This document shows positions 25,137 through 33,112 of a stretch of DNA of 64,000 bases, in pieces. Within the stretch, counting starts at the first letter, position 1. Every line of letters begins with the position of its first letter. The notes beneath the pieces were generated by a model. It was not told where the DNA came from. It ran no database searches and worked only from the letters and a program-made list of their open reading frames with translations. A program made the translations under genes and the position numbers. This DNA is from Suilimivivens aceti (GTDB lineage Bacteria > Bacillota > Clostridia > Lachnospirales > Lachnospiraceae), in assembly GCF_025567405.1 (NCBI RefSeq), contig NZ_JAOQKJ010000002.1, positions 1 to 64,000 on the forward strand, read 5' to 3'.

Positions 25137-26426
25137 ATGGAACAGGATAAAGCAAAGAAAAAACTTTACCATCAGCTGCTTAAGATCACACTGCTTCCTA
25201 TCTTTCTCCTGACGGCTGTCATTATCACGATCAGCATCAGAAGCTACGCAAACGCCATGAATAATGAAGTCAGACAGGGACTTATGAACCAGAGCTTTAC
25301 GATTATTACCATGTACGATAAGCTGTATCCTGGTGACTACAAAGCATTTGAGGGAGATGATGGACTTTATCTGCTGAAGGGGGATCATCTGATCAATGGA
25401 GATTTTTCCATTATTGATACCCTGAAGGAAAATACTGGCGTAGATATTACTGTTTTTTATCAGGATGTACGTGTGATCACTACAGTCTGTGGAGAAGACG
25501 GGGAGCGTATCATTGGTACGAAGGTAAGTGCAGTTGTTGTAAAGGATGTTCTTGAAGGCGGCAGGGCTGCTTTTTATCCAAATGTATCGATCGGGGATAA
25601 AGATTATTTTGCCTATTATTCACCTCTTTTAAACGAGGACGGAGCCTGTATCGGTATGCTCTTTGTGGCAAAGCCTGTAGAAACAGTGATGAATGATCTG
25701 TTCCGCGTGATCCTGCCGATCGTTTTCCTTGGAATTCTTGCAGTTATGATCGCTGCGCTGCTTACAATCAGGTATTCCTGCAGGCTGACAGAGGCGATCG
25801 GAGAAATAGAAAAATTCCTTGGAAAGGTAGCAAATGGTGAACTCAATGAACAGCTTGCCTATCCTGTAGGAAAGAGAAAGGATGAGGTAGGGGAGCTGGG
25901 CAGACATGCGGTAGATATGCAGCGTTCCCTGCGTGAGCTTGTGGAGAAGGATGCGCTTACGGGACTTTATAACCGCAGGTATGGAGAGAAGCGTCTGAAA
26001 CAGGTGCAGAAGGACGCTGACAGCTATGGCATGCCGTTCTGCATTGCAATCGGGGATATTGATTACTTTAAACATGTAAATGATACCTATGGCCATGAAT
26101 GGGGTGACAGAGTGCTTACACAGATTGCAAGGATCATGGCAGAACGGATGAGAAGAGAAGGATATGCAGCCAGGTGGGGTGGAGAAGAATTTCTCCTTGT
26201 ATTCATAGATCAGGGATTGCAGGATGCAGCGGAAACACTAAGGAAGTTGCAGAATGAGATACGGGATACGGAATTTACATACAATGAAAAGGAAAAGATC
26301 CGTGTAACAATGACCTTTGGAATCTGCGAAAGCTCCGGTGGGAACACAGATGAGCTGCTCAGGTGTGCAGATCACAGACTTTATGCCGGGAAAAAGGGTG
26401 GCAGAGACAGAATCATACAGGAATAA
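25137..26426 (+). CDS. Membrane diguanylate cyclase (Cache-like sensor, HAMP, GGDEF)
   Basis: The 429-aa protein has a membrane helix at about 17-36, an external Cache-like sensor (about 40-185), a second helix (about 190-212), a HAMP-like linker (LTEAIGEIEKFLGKVANGEL) and a GGDEF domain (about 265-429). The active-site loop is GGEEF near residue 347, which is compatible with making cyclic di-GMP. The autoinhibitory RxxD site nine residues upstream reads RREG, so product inhibition is probably absent. The ATG at 25137 has AGAGG seven bases upstream; the ATG at 25131 would be too close. It is the last gene of the cluster and is followed by a terminator. Confidence 0.88.
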   Translation: MEQDKAKKKLYHQLLKITLLPIFLLTAVIITISIRSYANAMNNEVRQGLMNQSFTIITMYDKLYPGDYKAFEGDDGLYLLKGDHLINGDFSIIDTLKENTGVDITVFYQDVRVITTVCGEDGERIIGTKVSAVVVKDVLEGGRAAFYPNVSIGDKDYFAYYSPLLNEDGACIGMLFVAKPVETVMNDLFRVILPIVFLGILAVMIAALLTIRYSCRLTEAIGEIEKFLGKVANGELNEQLAYPVGKRKDEVGELGRHAVDMQRSLRELVEKDALTGLYNRRYGEKRLKQVQKDADSYGMPFCIAIGDIDYFKHVNDTYGHEWGDRVLTQIARIMAERMRREGYAARWGGEEFLLVFIDQGLQDAAETLRKLQNEIRDTEFTYNEKEKIRVTMTFGICESSGGNTDELLRCADHRLYAGKKGGRDRIIQE

Positions 26427-26458
26427 AAAGAATCTGGACAGATACCGGAAGGAAGAGC

Positions 26459-27712
26459 TTACAGGATGACCGGGGATTGCTGATATTCATTCAGCAGTCC
26501 CTTTTTTGCTTCTGCAAAAAAGGACGGATCATTATTCGCAGCGGTTTTCTGATGAAAATCTGTGGAAGCATATTTAAGGAAAGTGGCAGATTCATACAGG
26601 GTGGACGCCATGATATCCCTGGAGAGCATCTGGTAAGCCTCTTCTAAAAGTATGGTTTTGGCATCCGCCAGCTTGGATACCAGAGGGATATCGCTGTGCT
26701 TTTTGATAGAAGAAAGAAGCGGTGCGGAGTCTTTGCGGAAGCCGAGGAGCCTTACATATGGTGTCTTTAGATGGCGTTCAGAAAAAGAAGGCTTAAAAGA
26801 GACCGGTGTCTTCTGATTCAGCAGGATATGAAGCAGAGTGCGGCTGATTCTGGTATAGGTAAATTCACGGCTTTTTAACAGGGTGCAGAAATCTGTATAA
26901 CCGGTAAAGGATGACAGATATTTGCAGATCCGGTCAGAAAGAGCTGTGCTGCAGTCAAGGTAATCAGAAAAACCACAGTCTTTTTCCGTGAGCAGCTTAT
27001 AGAAGAGCTGGGGAGACAGATCGTCTGCAGTCAGAAACTGGCTGGAGGTGCTGGCAGTGATCAGGGAACGCAGGGCAGAAGCAGACGGATACATAGAAGA
27101 GTCCTCCGGCAGAAAAGGATCATGATAACCACTGCCTTTTCGGAGCAGGGTAAAGGGTTTTATGGAGCTTTTCAGCTTCTGGAGGGTTTTACAGTATTCC
27201 AGGGCAAGGATGTTGTTAGGTGAGGAAAAGAAAGCAGCATCTGCTGAAGAATACTCAGAAAAGAGAAGAGAAACAGCTCTGCTTCTGGCCTTTGGATAGG
27301 ATAATCCCTGACGCAGCAGCTCATTTACTGTGCTGAGAACCGTTGCTTCCTTTCTGTTAAGCAGCTCAGCAAGAGGAAGGAAATCTTCCAGCTTTCCGGA
27401 TTCACTGCCAAAGGAAAGAAAATCAACCATCTGCATATGGTCGAGCAGTGTTACAGCACCTTCTGCGAAAAATTCGGCACTGGAGGTGGCATAGAGAACC
27501 GGAAGCTCAAGGACTGCATCGGCGCCTCCAAGAAGTGCCATACGGGTTCTGATGTATTTATTGTAAATGGCGGGTTCTCCACGCTGCACGAAATCCCCAC
27601 TCATAAGGACAAGGATATAGTCTGCTCCGGTTGCTTTTCTGGTTTCTTCAATCTGATATCTGTGGCCTTTGTGGAAAGGATTGTATTCGGCAATAATAGC
27701 TGCTGTTTTCAT
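26459..27712 (-). CDS. tmcAL: tRNA(Met) cytidine acetate ligase (YlbM family)
   Basis: A 417-aa nucleotidyltransferase-superfamily enzyme. IAEYNPFHKGH with the HxGH motif (14-17) binds ATP, and MSGDFVQRGEPAI and the YNKYIRT segment are specific to the YlbM/TmcAL family. In Bacillus this enzyme uses acetate and ATP to make N4-acetylcytidine at the wobble base of elongator tRNA-Met. It neighbours pta-ackA, the acetate-producing pathway, divergently, which fits acetate use by the enzyme. A GGAG site lies upstream of the ATG on the minus strand. Confidence 0.92.
   Translation of the reverse strand: MKTAAIIAEYNPFHKGHRYQIEETRKATGADYILVLMSGDFVQRGEPAIYNKYIRTRMALLGGADAVLELPVLYATSSAEFFAEGAVTLLDHMQMVDFLSFGSESGKLEDFLPLAELLNRKEATVLSTVNELLRQGLSYPKARSRAVSLLFSEYSSADAAFFSSPNNILALEYCKTLQKLKSSIKPFTLLRKGSGYHDPFLPEDSSMYPSASALRSLITASTSSQFLTADDLSPQLFYKLLTEKDCGFSDYLDCSTALSDRICKYLSSFTGYTDFCTLLKSREFTYTRISRTLLHILLNQKTPVSFKPSFSERHLKTPYVRLLGFRKDSAPLLSSIKKHSDIPLVSKLADAKTILLEEAYQMLSRDIMASTLYESATFLKYASTDFHQKTAANNDPSFFAEAKKGLLNEYQQSPVIL
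26473..26507 (+). terminator. Terminator of the transport/cyclase cluster, inside the 3' end of tmcAL
   Basis: An 11-bp stem (26473-26483 with 26491-26501, one wobble) and six T. It is read on the + strand but lies within the last codons of the convergent minus-strand gene. Confidence 0.85.
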
Positions 27713-27790
27713 AGGATCTCCTGATATTTTCTCTTTCGCTCATGATAGCATATTGTTTGTCATTTTGCACAATTTTTTTGCGTTTTCCAC

Positions 27791-27819
27791 TTGTGGGAAA
27801 AACAGGGATGCGTTAAAAT
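27791..27819 (+). promoter_or_regulatory. Putative promoter of pta-ackA
   Basis: TTGTGG (27791-27796), 17 bases and TAAAAT (27814-27819). An imperfect inverted repeat TTTTCCAC/GTGGGAAAA overlaps the -35 (27783-27801) and could be an operator. The 155-base gap to the divergent tmcAL otherwise holds no gene. Confidence 0.5.
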
Positions 27820-27867
27820 TTTTATGTACGTGTGTATCGCACATGATCTGCGAAAGGAGAAAACAGA

Positions 27868-28869
27868 ATGTCTTATATCGATATTATCAAGGATAAGGCA
27901 AGAATGGACAGAAAGACCATTGTTTTGCCGGAGACAACAGACAAACGAACATTGATCGCAGCAGCACATATCCTCAAGGAAGGAATTGCCAATATTATCA
28001 TGATCGGTAATGAAGAAAAGATCATGGATGGTGCAACGTGGCTGGAGATTGAACTGGATGGTGTTAAGATCATAGACCCTGAAAATTGCGAAAAGCTGGA
28101 CGAATATGTGGAGCTATTATATGAAACAAGAAAAGCAAAAGGGATGACTATTGAGAAGGCAAGGGATATCCTGCACAAGGATCCGCTTACCTTTGGTGTT
28201 ATCATGGTTAAGGCCAATGATGCAGATGGCATGGTGGCAGGTGCCTGCCACGCAACGGCAGATACACTGCGTCCTGCACTGCAGATCCTGAAGACGGCGC
28301 CAGGAGTTAAGCTGGTATCGGGGTTCTTCCTGATGTGTGTACCGGATTGTGAATTTGGTGATAATGGAACTTTTCTGTTTGCAGACTGCGGTCTGAACCA
28401 GGATCCTACTGCAGAAGAACTGGCAGCTATCGCAGATTCTTCCGCCAAGAGCTTTAAGAGTCTTGTAGGCTCAAAGCCGATCATTGCCATGCTGTCACAT
28501 TCTACAAAGGGAAGTGCAAAGCATATACTGGTTGACAAGGTAGTGGAGGCTACGAAGATCGCCCATGAACAGTATCCTGGACTTTGCATTGACGGCGAGC
28601 TGCAGCTGGATGCCGCACTTGTTCCGGCAGTTGCCAAGTCAAAGGCACCCGGAAGTGAAGTGGCTGGTAAGGCCAATGTCCTGATCTTCCCGAATCTGGA
28701 TGCAGGAAATATCGGTTATAAGCTTGTGCAGAGACTTGCCAAGGCAGAGGCTTACGGTCCCATGCTTCAGGGGATAGCAAAGCCGGTAAATGATCTGTCA
28801 AGAGGATGCTCCTGGCAGGATATTGTCGGTGTAGTGGCGCTGACAGCAGTACAGGCACAGCTTGTATAG
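27868..28869 (+). CDS. pta: Phosphate acetyltransferase
   Basis: A 333-aa enzyme converting acetyl-CoA and phosphate to acetyl phosphate. The family is recognised from IVLPETTDKRTLIAAAHIL near the start, MVAGACHATADTLRPAL, FADCGLNQDPTAEELA, SHSTKGSAKH and the C-terminal NVLIFPNLDAGNIGYKL. It is the short Pta form without the N-terminal regulatory domain. ackA follows after 13 bases, forming the substrate-level phosphorylation module that yields ATP and acetate in fermentation. AAGGAG precedes the ATG. Confidence 0.96.
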   Translation: MSYIDIIKDKARMDRKTIVLPETTDKRTLIAAAHILKEGIANIIMIGNEEKIMDGATWLEIELDGVKIIDPENCEKLDEYVELLYETRKAKGMTIEKARDILHKDPLTFGVIMVKANDADGMVAGACHATADTLRPALQILKTAPGVKLVSGFFLMCVPDCEFGDNGTFLFADCGLNQDPTAEELAAIADSSAKSFKSLVGSKPIIAMLSHSTKGSAKHILVDKVVEATKIAHEQYPGLCIDGELQLDAALVPAVAKSKAPGSEVAGKANVLIFPNLDAGNIGYKLVQRLAKAEAYGPMLQGIAKPVNDLSRGCSWQDIVGVVALTAVQAQLV

Positions 28870-28882
28870 AAGGAGGATTATC

Positions 28883-30079
28883 ATGAATATTTTAGTTATT
28901 AACTGTGGAAGCTCATCTTTAAAATTCCAGCTGATCGATGCAGCAACAGAAAAGCTGATCGCCAAAGGACTCTGCGAGAGGATCGGAATTGATGGCAGCC
29001 AGATTTCCTATACACCGGCGGGAGGACAGAAAGAAACAACAGTCACGCCTATGAAGGATCATACGGATGCGATCCGACTGGTACTGGAGGCACTGACCGG
29101 AGAAAAGACCGGTGTTGTAAAGGATTTAAAGGAAATCGGGGCAGTTGGGCACCGTATAGTTCATGGTGGTGAGAGATTTGCAGCATCTACCGTTATTACA
29201 GATGAGGTCATTGAAGCAATCACCGAATGCAATGATCTTGCACCTTTACATAATCCGGCTAACCTTATTGGTATTGATGCCTGCAGAAAGCTGATGCCGG
29301 GTACTCCCATGGTAGCTGTTTTTGATACGGCATTCCATCAGACCATGCCAAAGGAAGCATATCTGTACGGAATCCCTTATGAATATTATGAAAAGTACAA
29401 GATAAGAAGATATGGCTTCCATGGAACAAGCCATTCCTATGTATCACACAGGGCTGCAGAGATTCTTCAGAAGGATTACAAGGAACTTAAACTGATCGTC
29501 TGCCATCTTGGCAATGGAGCCAGTGTTTCTGCTGTAAAGAATGGAAAATGTGTAGATACCTCCATGGGACTTACACCGTTAGAAGGACTGATCATGGGAA
29601 CCAGAAGCGGTGACATTGATCCTGCTATTATTGAATTTCTCTGCAATAAGGAGAATAAGAGTGTGTCTGAGATTCTGAACGAACTGAACAAGAAATCAGG
29701 CGTCCTTGGTTTATCCGGCGGTTTTTCTTCCGACTTCAGAGATCTTGAAGATGCCTACGAAAAGGGAGAAGAATTTGCCATAAGGACTATGGATGCCTTT
29801 GCATACAGGGTTGCCAAATATGTCGGTGCTTATGTGGCAGCCATGAACGGTGTGGATGCAGTCTGCTTTACCGCGGGGCTTGGCGAAAACAGTGGCTTTA
29901 TCCGCAAAAAGATCTGCGCATACCTGGGATATCTTGGTGTTTCACTGGATCCGGAGCTGAATGCCAGGAGGGGAGAGGATCTTGTGATCACTACGAAGGA
30001 CAGCAGAACCAAAGTACTGATGATCCCTACCAATGAAGAGCTTGCAATCGCAAGAGAAACCTTCGCTCTTGTAAAATAA
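28883..30079 (+). CDS. ackA: Acetate kinase
   Basis: A 398-aa ASKHA-fold kinase making ATP and acetate from acetyl phosphate. Signature regions are ILVINCGSSSLKF at the N terminus, VFDTAFHQTMP, RRYGFHGTSHSYV and CHLGNGASV. The ATG at 28883 has AGGAGG at 28871-28876; the in-frame TTG at 28862 overlaps pta and has no site. It works with Pta as the terminal acetate pathway. A stem of 11 bp overlapping the next promoter follows the stop. Confidence 0.97.
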   Translation: MNILVINCGSSSLKFQLIDAATEKLIAKGLCERIGIDGSQISYTPAGGQKETTVTPMKDHTDAIRLVLEALTGEKTGVVKDLKEIGAVGHRIVHGGERFAASTVITDEVIEAITECNDLAPLHNPANLIGIDACRKLMPGTPMVAVFDTAFHQTMPKEAYLYGIPYEYYEKYKIRRYGFHGTSHSYVSHRAAEILQKDYKELKLIVCHLGNGASVSAVKNGKCVDTSMGLTPLEGLIMGTRSGDIDPAIIEFLCNKENKSVSEILNELNKKSGVLGLSGGFSSDFRDLEDAYEKGEEFAIRTMDAFAYRVAKYVGAYVAAMNGVDAVCFTAGLGENSGFIRKKICAYLGYLGVSLDPELNARRGEDLVITTKDSRTKVLMIPTNEELAIARETFALVK

Positions 30080-30089
30080 AAATATTTCA

Positions 30090-30119
30090 GGAGAGGTATT
30101 GACAAATAAATATCTCTTC
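30090..30119 (+). terminator. Terminator-like stem after ackA overlapping the yceD -35
   Basis: Eleven pairs (30090-30100 with 30109-30119, two G-T) with an 8-base loop and a weak T-rich tail. The TTGACA of the next promoter starts in the 5' arm and continues in the loop. Confidence 0.5.
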
Positions 30120-30127
30120 TGTATACT
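30099..30127 (+). promoter_or_regulatory. Consensus sigma-A promoter of yceD-rpmF
   Basis: A perfect -35 TTGACA (30099-30104), 17-base spacer and TATACT (30122-30127). This is the best promoter match in the window. Confidence 0.88.
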
Positions 30128-30172
30128 TAATCAAGTGTGCAGGGAGTTCTCTGTGCATATTGGGAGTTTATT

Positions 30173-30718
30173 ATGTTATTGAATCTGACTGATGTATTTA
30201 CATCTGAGGGAAAAGTGAAAGAGCTGTCTGTTCCGTATGAAGAGAAGACCTTTTCCTATATGGGAAATGAGTACGAAATCAAAGGGGACACAGTGGCAGA
30301 CATGAAGCTGTCGAATATCGGGACAGGAACTGTTCTGGTGGAGGGCAGTGTTACTGCTTTGATGATCATTCCCTGTGACAGATGTCTGAAGGATGTAAAG
30401 GTTTCCGTATCTGCGGATTTTGCACATCAGGTTACATCTCCTGATCAGGAGAAAGGTGCCACAGAGGAAGCATCAGATGATACATCTGATGAAGAACAGA
30501 ATTTTGTATCTGGCTATGAACTGGATACAGATGCTCTCATAAGCAACGAAATCTTAATTCATATGCCAGTCAAGGTATTATGTAAGGATGACTGCAAAGG
30601 AATTTGCTCTGTTTGCGGACACGACCTGAATGAAGGGGAATGTGGATGTGACAGATTTGTCCCGGATCCGCGAATGGCAGCAATTAAAGATATCTTTAAC
30701 GCGAATAAGGAGGTGTAA
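30173..30718 (+). CDS. yceD: YceD / DUF177 family protein
   Basis: The 181-aa protein ends in the family's Cys-rich tail (CKDDCKGICSVCGHDLNEG), which probably binds zinc, and has the DRCLKDVKV-type central segment. YceD is linked to 23S rRNA accumulation and is nearly always encoded just before rpmF, as here (2-base gap). The ATG at 30173 follows GGGAG; an upstream in-frame codon at 30137 has no site. An acidic Ser/Thr/Glu linker at about residues 95-115 precedes the conserved C terminus. Confidence 0.92.
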   Translation: MLLNLTDVFTSEGKVKELSVPYEEKTFSYMGNEYEIKGDTVADMKLSNIGTGTVLVEGSVTALMIIPCDRCLKDVKVSVSADFAHQVTSPDQEKGATEEASDDTSDEEQNFVSGYELDTDALISNEILIHMPVKVLCKDDCKGICSVCGHDLNEGECGCDRFVPDPRMAAIKDIFNANKEV

Positions 30719-30720
30719 CG

Positions 30721-30900
30721 ATGTCTATTTGTCCTAAGAATAAATCTTCCAAAGCAAGAAGAGATAAGAGAAGAGCAAACTGGAAAATGAGTGCTCCTAC
30801 ATTAGTAAAGTGCAGCAAATGCGGCGCCCTGATGATGCCTCATAGAGTATGCAAGAAGTGCGGCTCCTATAACAAAAAAGAGATCATCAGTGTAGACTAA
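30721..30900 (+). CDS. rpmF: 50S ribosomal protein L32
   Basis: A 59-aa basic protein starting MSICPKNKSSKARRDKRR, with four zinc-ribbon cysteines (C31, C34, C44, C47). This is the zinc-containing (C+) L32 form. It starts 2 bases after yceD with GGAGGTG upstream, and is followed by a hairpin and then a strong terminator. Confidence 0.97.
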   Translation: MSICPKNKSSKARRDKRRANWKMSAPTLVKCSKCGALMMPHRVCKKCGSYNKKEIISVD

Positions 30901-30912
30901 TTCCAGAAAGCA

Positions 30913-30937
30913 GAAAAGCAGTCAGAGGTTGCTTTTC
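30913..30937 (+). other. Hairpin in the rpmF 3' untranslated region
   Basis: GAAAAGCA (30913-30920) and TGCTTTTC (30930-30937) form a perfect 8-bp stem. It lacks a T tract and lies just before the true terminator, so an RNA-stability or processing role is possible. Confidence 0.5.
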
Positions 30938-30956
30938 AAAATGAATGACAGAGAAT

Positions 30957-30993
30957 TAAGGGTTGGGCAGATTAGCTTAACCCTTATTTTTTT
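30957..30993 (+). terminator. Terminator of yceD-rpmF
   Basis: TAAGGGTT/AACCCTTA stem (30957-30964 with 30979-30986), with additional inner pairs, followed by seven T. Confidence 0.88.
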
Positions 30994-31007
30994 CGCACAA
31001 TTTGTCC

Positions 31008-31036
31008 TTGATTTTTGCAATATGGTCTAGTATAGT
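31008..31036 (+). promoter_or_regulatory. Sigma-A promoter of plsX-acpP
   Basis: TTGATT (31008-31013), 17 bases and TATAGT (31031-31036), about 30 bases upstream of plsX. I see no FapR-type palindrome. Confidence 0.7.
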
Positions 31037-31065
31037 TAAATGGGTATGAAATACGGAGGTGTAAT

Positions 31066-32079
31066 ATGGCAGAATTTGTTAAAGTAGCAGTAGACGCCAT
31101 GGGTGGTGATAATGCACCGGTTGAGATCGTCAAAGGTGCGATCGAAGCTGTGAATGAAGATCACCGTGTTAAGGTTTTTCTTGTTGGACAGGAAGAAGTA
31201 GTAAAAGCGGAGCTGACGAAATATACTTATCCTGAAGAACAGGTAGAGGTGGTGAATGCAGCTGAGATAATCGAAACAGCAGAGCCTCCTGTTATGGCTA
31301 TCCGTAAGAAGAAAGATTCTTCCCTTGTGAAAGCCCTGTATCTGGTGAAGGATGGTACCTGCGATGCTTATGTATCGGCTGGCAGTACCGGAGCCACACT
31401 GGTAGGCGGTCAGGTGATCGTAGGCAGGATCAAGGGTGTAGAGAGACCTCCGCTGGCACCGCTTATCCCGACAGCAAAGGGATGCTCCCTTCTGATTGAC
31501 TGTGGGGCGAATGTAGATGCCAGAGCTTCCCATTTGATCCAGTTTGCCAAGATGGGATCTGTCTATATGGAATATGTCATGGGAGTAAAGAACCCGAAGG
31601 TAGCGATCGTTAATATCGGAGCTGAGGAAGATAAGGGAAATGCACTTGTGAAGGAGACCTATCCACTCCTGAAGAACTGTCCTGATATTAATTTTGTAGG
31701 AAATATAGAAGCGAGAGATATTCCAGAGGGCAAGGCAGATGTTATTGTATGTGAGGCCTTTGTTGGAAATGTGATCCTCAAGATGTATGAAGGCGTTGGC
31801 GGCGTTCTGATCAAAAAGGTCAAAGAAGGCATGATGACCTCACTCAGAAGTAAGATCGGTGCATTGCTGGTAAAGCCGGCTTTGAAGAATACACTGAAGG
31901 CATTTGATCTTGAGCAGTATGGCGGTGCACCGATGCTTGGACTCAATGGTCTTGTGGTTAAGACACATGGAAGCAGCAAAGCAGTAGAAATTAAGAATTC
32001 TGTTTTACAATGCATTACATTTAAAGAACAGAATATTAATGAAAAAATAAAAGAAAAAATTACTATGGAAGAAAGCTAG
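31066..32079 (+). CDS. plsX: Phosphate acyltransferase PlsX
   Basis: A 337-aa peripheral membrane enzyme that converts acyl-ACP to acyl-phosphate, the donor for PlsY in phosphatidic acid synthesis. Family motifs are VAVDAMGGDNAP at the start, VSAGSTGATLVGG, LIDCGANVDA and EAFVGNVILK. GGAGG is at 31055-31059. acpP follows 18 bases later. fabD and fabG, which separate plsX and acpP in Bacillus, are absent. The acyltransferase PlsY that uses its product is encoded at 59686-60342. Confidence 0.96.
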   Translation: MAEFVKVAVDAMGGDNAPVEIVKGAIEAVNEDHRVKVFLVGQEEVVKAELTKYTYPEEQVEVVNAAEIIETAEPPVMAIRKKKDSSLVKALYLVKDGTCDAYVSAGSTGATLVGGQVIVGRIKGVERPPLAPLIPTAKGCSLLIDCGANVDARASHLIQFAKMGSVYMEYVMGVKNPKVAIVNIGAEEDKGNALVKETYPLLKNCPDINFVGNIEARDIPEGKADVIVCEAFVGNVILKMYEGVGGVLIKKVKEGMMTSLRSKIGALLVKPALKNTLKAFDLEQYGGAPMLGLNGLVVKTHGSSKAVEIKNSVLQCITFKEQNINEKIKEKITMEES

Positions 32080-32097
32080 GAAAGGAATCAGCAGGAA

Positions 32098-32331
32098 ATG
32101 GAATTTGAAAAGTTAAAAAAGGTAATTGCCGATGTTCTTAATGTCGACCCGGAAGAAATCACTATGGAGAGTACATTTGTGGATGATCTGGGAGCAGATT
32201 CACTTGACGTATTTCAGATTATCATGGGTCTTGAGGAGGTATTTGACATCGAGATTCCGGCAGAAGAAGCAGAGAAGATTACTACCGTAGAAGAAGCAGT
32301 TAATCTGATCAAAAATGCAGTAAATCAGTAA
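32098..32331 (+). CDS. acpP: Acyl carrier protein
   Basis: A 77-aa acidic four-helix carrier with the phosphopantetheine attachment Ser35 in the DSLDVFQI motif. It carries growing fatty acids and supplies acyl groups to PlsX, its upstream neighbour. A hairpin with a short T run follows, before rnc. Confidence 0.97.
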   Translation: MEFEKLKKVIADVLNVDPEEITMESTFVDDLGADSLDVFQIIMGLEEVFDIEIPAEEAEKITTVEEAVNLIKNAVNQ

Positions 32332-32367
32332 AGCGCCGAGAAATTAAAACGGCTTATGAGAAGTTTG

Positions 32368-32398
32368 AAAAGCCCTTTGTATAAAGGGCTTTTTATAT
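32368..32398 (+). terminator. Terminator-like hairpin between acpP and rnc
   Basis: A perfect 11-bp stem (32368-32378 with 32383-32393), tetraloop GTAT and tail TTATAT. The U tract is short, so it may attenuate rather than stop transcription into rnc-smc-ftsY. Confidence 0.78.
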
Positions 32399-32421
32399 AT
32401 CAGATAAAGACAGGTAAAAAT

Positions 32422-33108
32422 ATGCTTTCACAAAACAGTAAAGAATTAGAAGAGAGAATAGGGTATCATTTCAAAGACAAGGCTCTTTTGAAGCAGGCAC
32501 TGACACACAGTTCTTTTTCAAATGAACAGAAGGTCAATAAGCAGAAAAATTACGAGAGGCTTGAGTTCCTTGGAGATGCTGTGCTGGAACTGGCTTCCAG
32601 CAAGTTCTTTTATCAGCAGCATCCGGAAATGGCAGAAGGACAGCTGACGAAACTGAGATCCTCTATGGTCTGCGAACCTGCACTGGCTTTCTGTGCCAGA
32701 GATATTGAACTTGGAAAGTATATTCTTCTTGGTAAGGGGGAAGAGGCTACCGGAGGAAGAGAAAGGGATTCCATCACTTCAGATGTCATGGAAGCAGTGA
32801 TTGGGGCTGTTTATCTGGATGGTGGTTTTGAAGAAGCAGAAAAATTTATCCTGAAGTATATTCTTTCTGATCTGGAAAACAAGAAGCTCTTTTATGATAG
32901 CAAGACAATATTGCAGGAGAGAGTGCAGAAGGATGGAAGGGAACTCCATTATGTACTGGTGGAGGAAAGCGGTCCGGATCATGACAAGCTGTTTACCGTA
33001 GAAGCTGTTATCGGCGATGAAACAGTGGGCAGCGGAACTGGAAGAACTAAAAAATCAGCAGAACAGCAGGCAGCCTATGCCGTTTTGCTCAAGTGGGGGA
33101 AACAGTAG
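32422..33108 (+). CDS. rnc: Ribonuclease III
   Basis: A 228-aa double-strand-specific endonuclease for rRNA processing and mRNA turnover. The catalytic signature ERLEFLGDAVLEL (about 45-57) and second acidic motif DVMEAVIGAVYLDGG are intact, and the C terminus is a dsRNA-binding domain (ILQERVQKDG... to the end). The ATG at 32422 is preferred because the upstream in-frame ATG (32356) lies before the acpP hairpin and would put it inside the gene. The ribosome site is weak (CAGG). Confidence 0.95.
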   Translation: MLSQNSKELEERIGYHFKDKALLKQALTHSSFSNEQKVNKQKNYERLEFLGDAVLELASSKFFYQQHPEMAEGQLTKLRSSMVCEPALAFCARDIELGKYILLGKGEEATGGRERDSITSDVMEAVIGAVYLDGGFEEAEKFILKYILSDLENKKLFYDSKTILQERVQKDGRELHYVLVEESGPDHDKLFTVEAVIGDETVGSGTGRTKKSAEQQAAYAVLLKWGKQ

Positions 33109-33112
33109 TTTT

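Noticed and set aside
26363..26647. + strand frame across the GGDEF end and tmcAL
   Set aside because: It overlaps both genes, contains the terminator and has no ribosome site.
27837..27853. TCGCA/TGCGA repeat upstream of pta
   Set aside because: A 5-bp repeat is too short to support a regulatory call.
31000..31065. FapR operator before plsX
   Set aside because: No TTAGTACC-type palindrome is visible; only a sigma-A promoter.
32356..32421. Longer rnc start
   Set aside because: It would place the acpP terminator-like stem inside the gene and adds residues not seen in RNase III.
33017..33112. Upstream extension of smc
   Set aside because: It overlaps rnc in another frame; the normal SMC N terminus begins at 33113.
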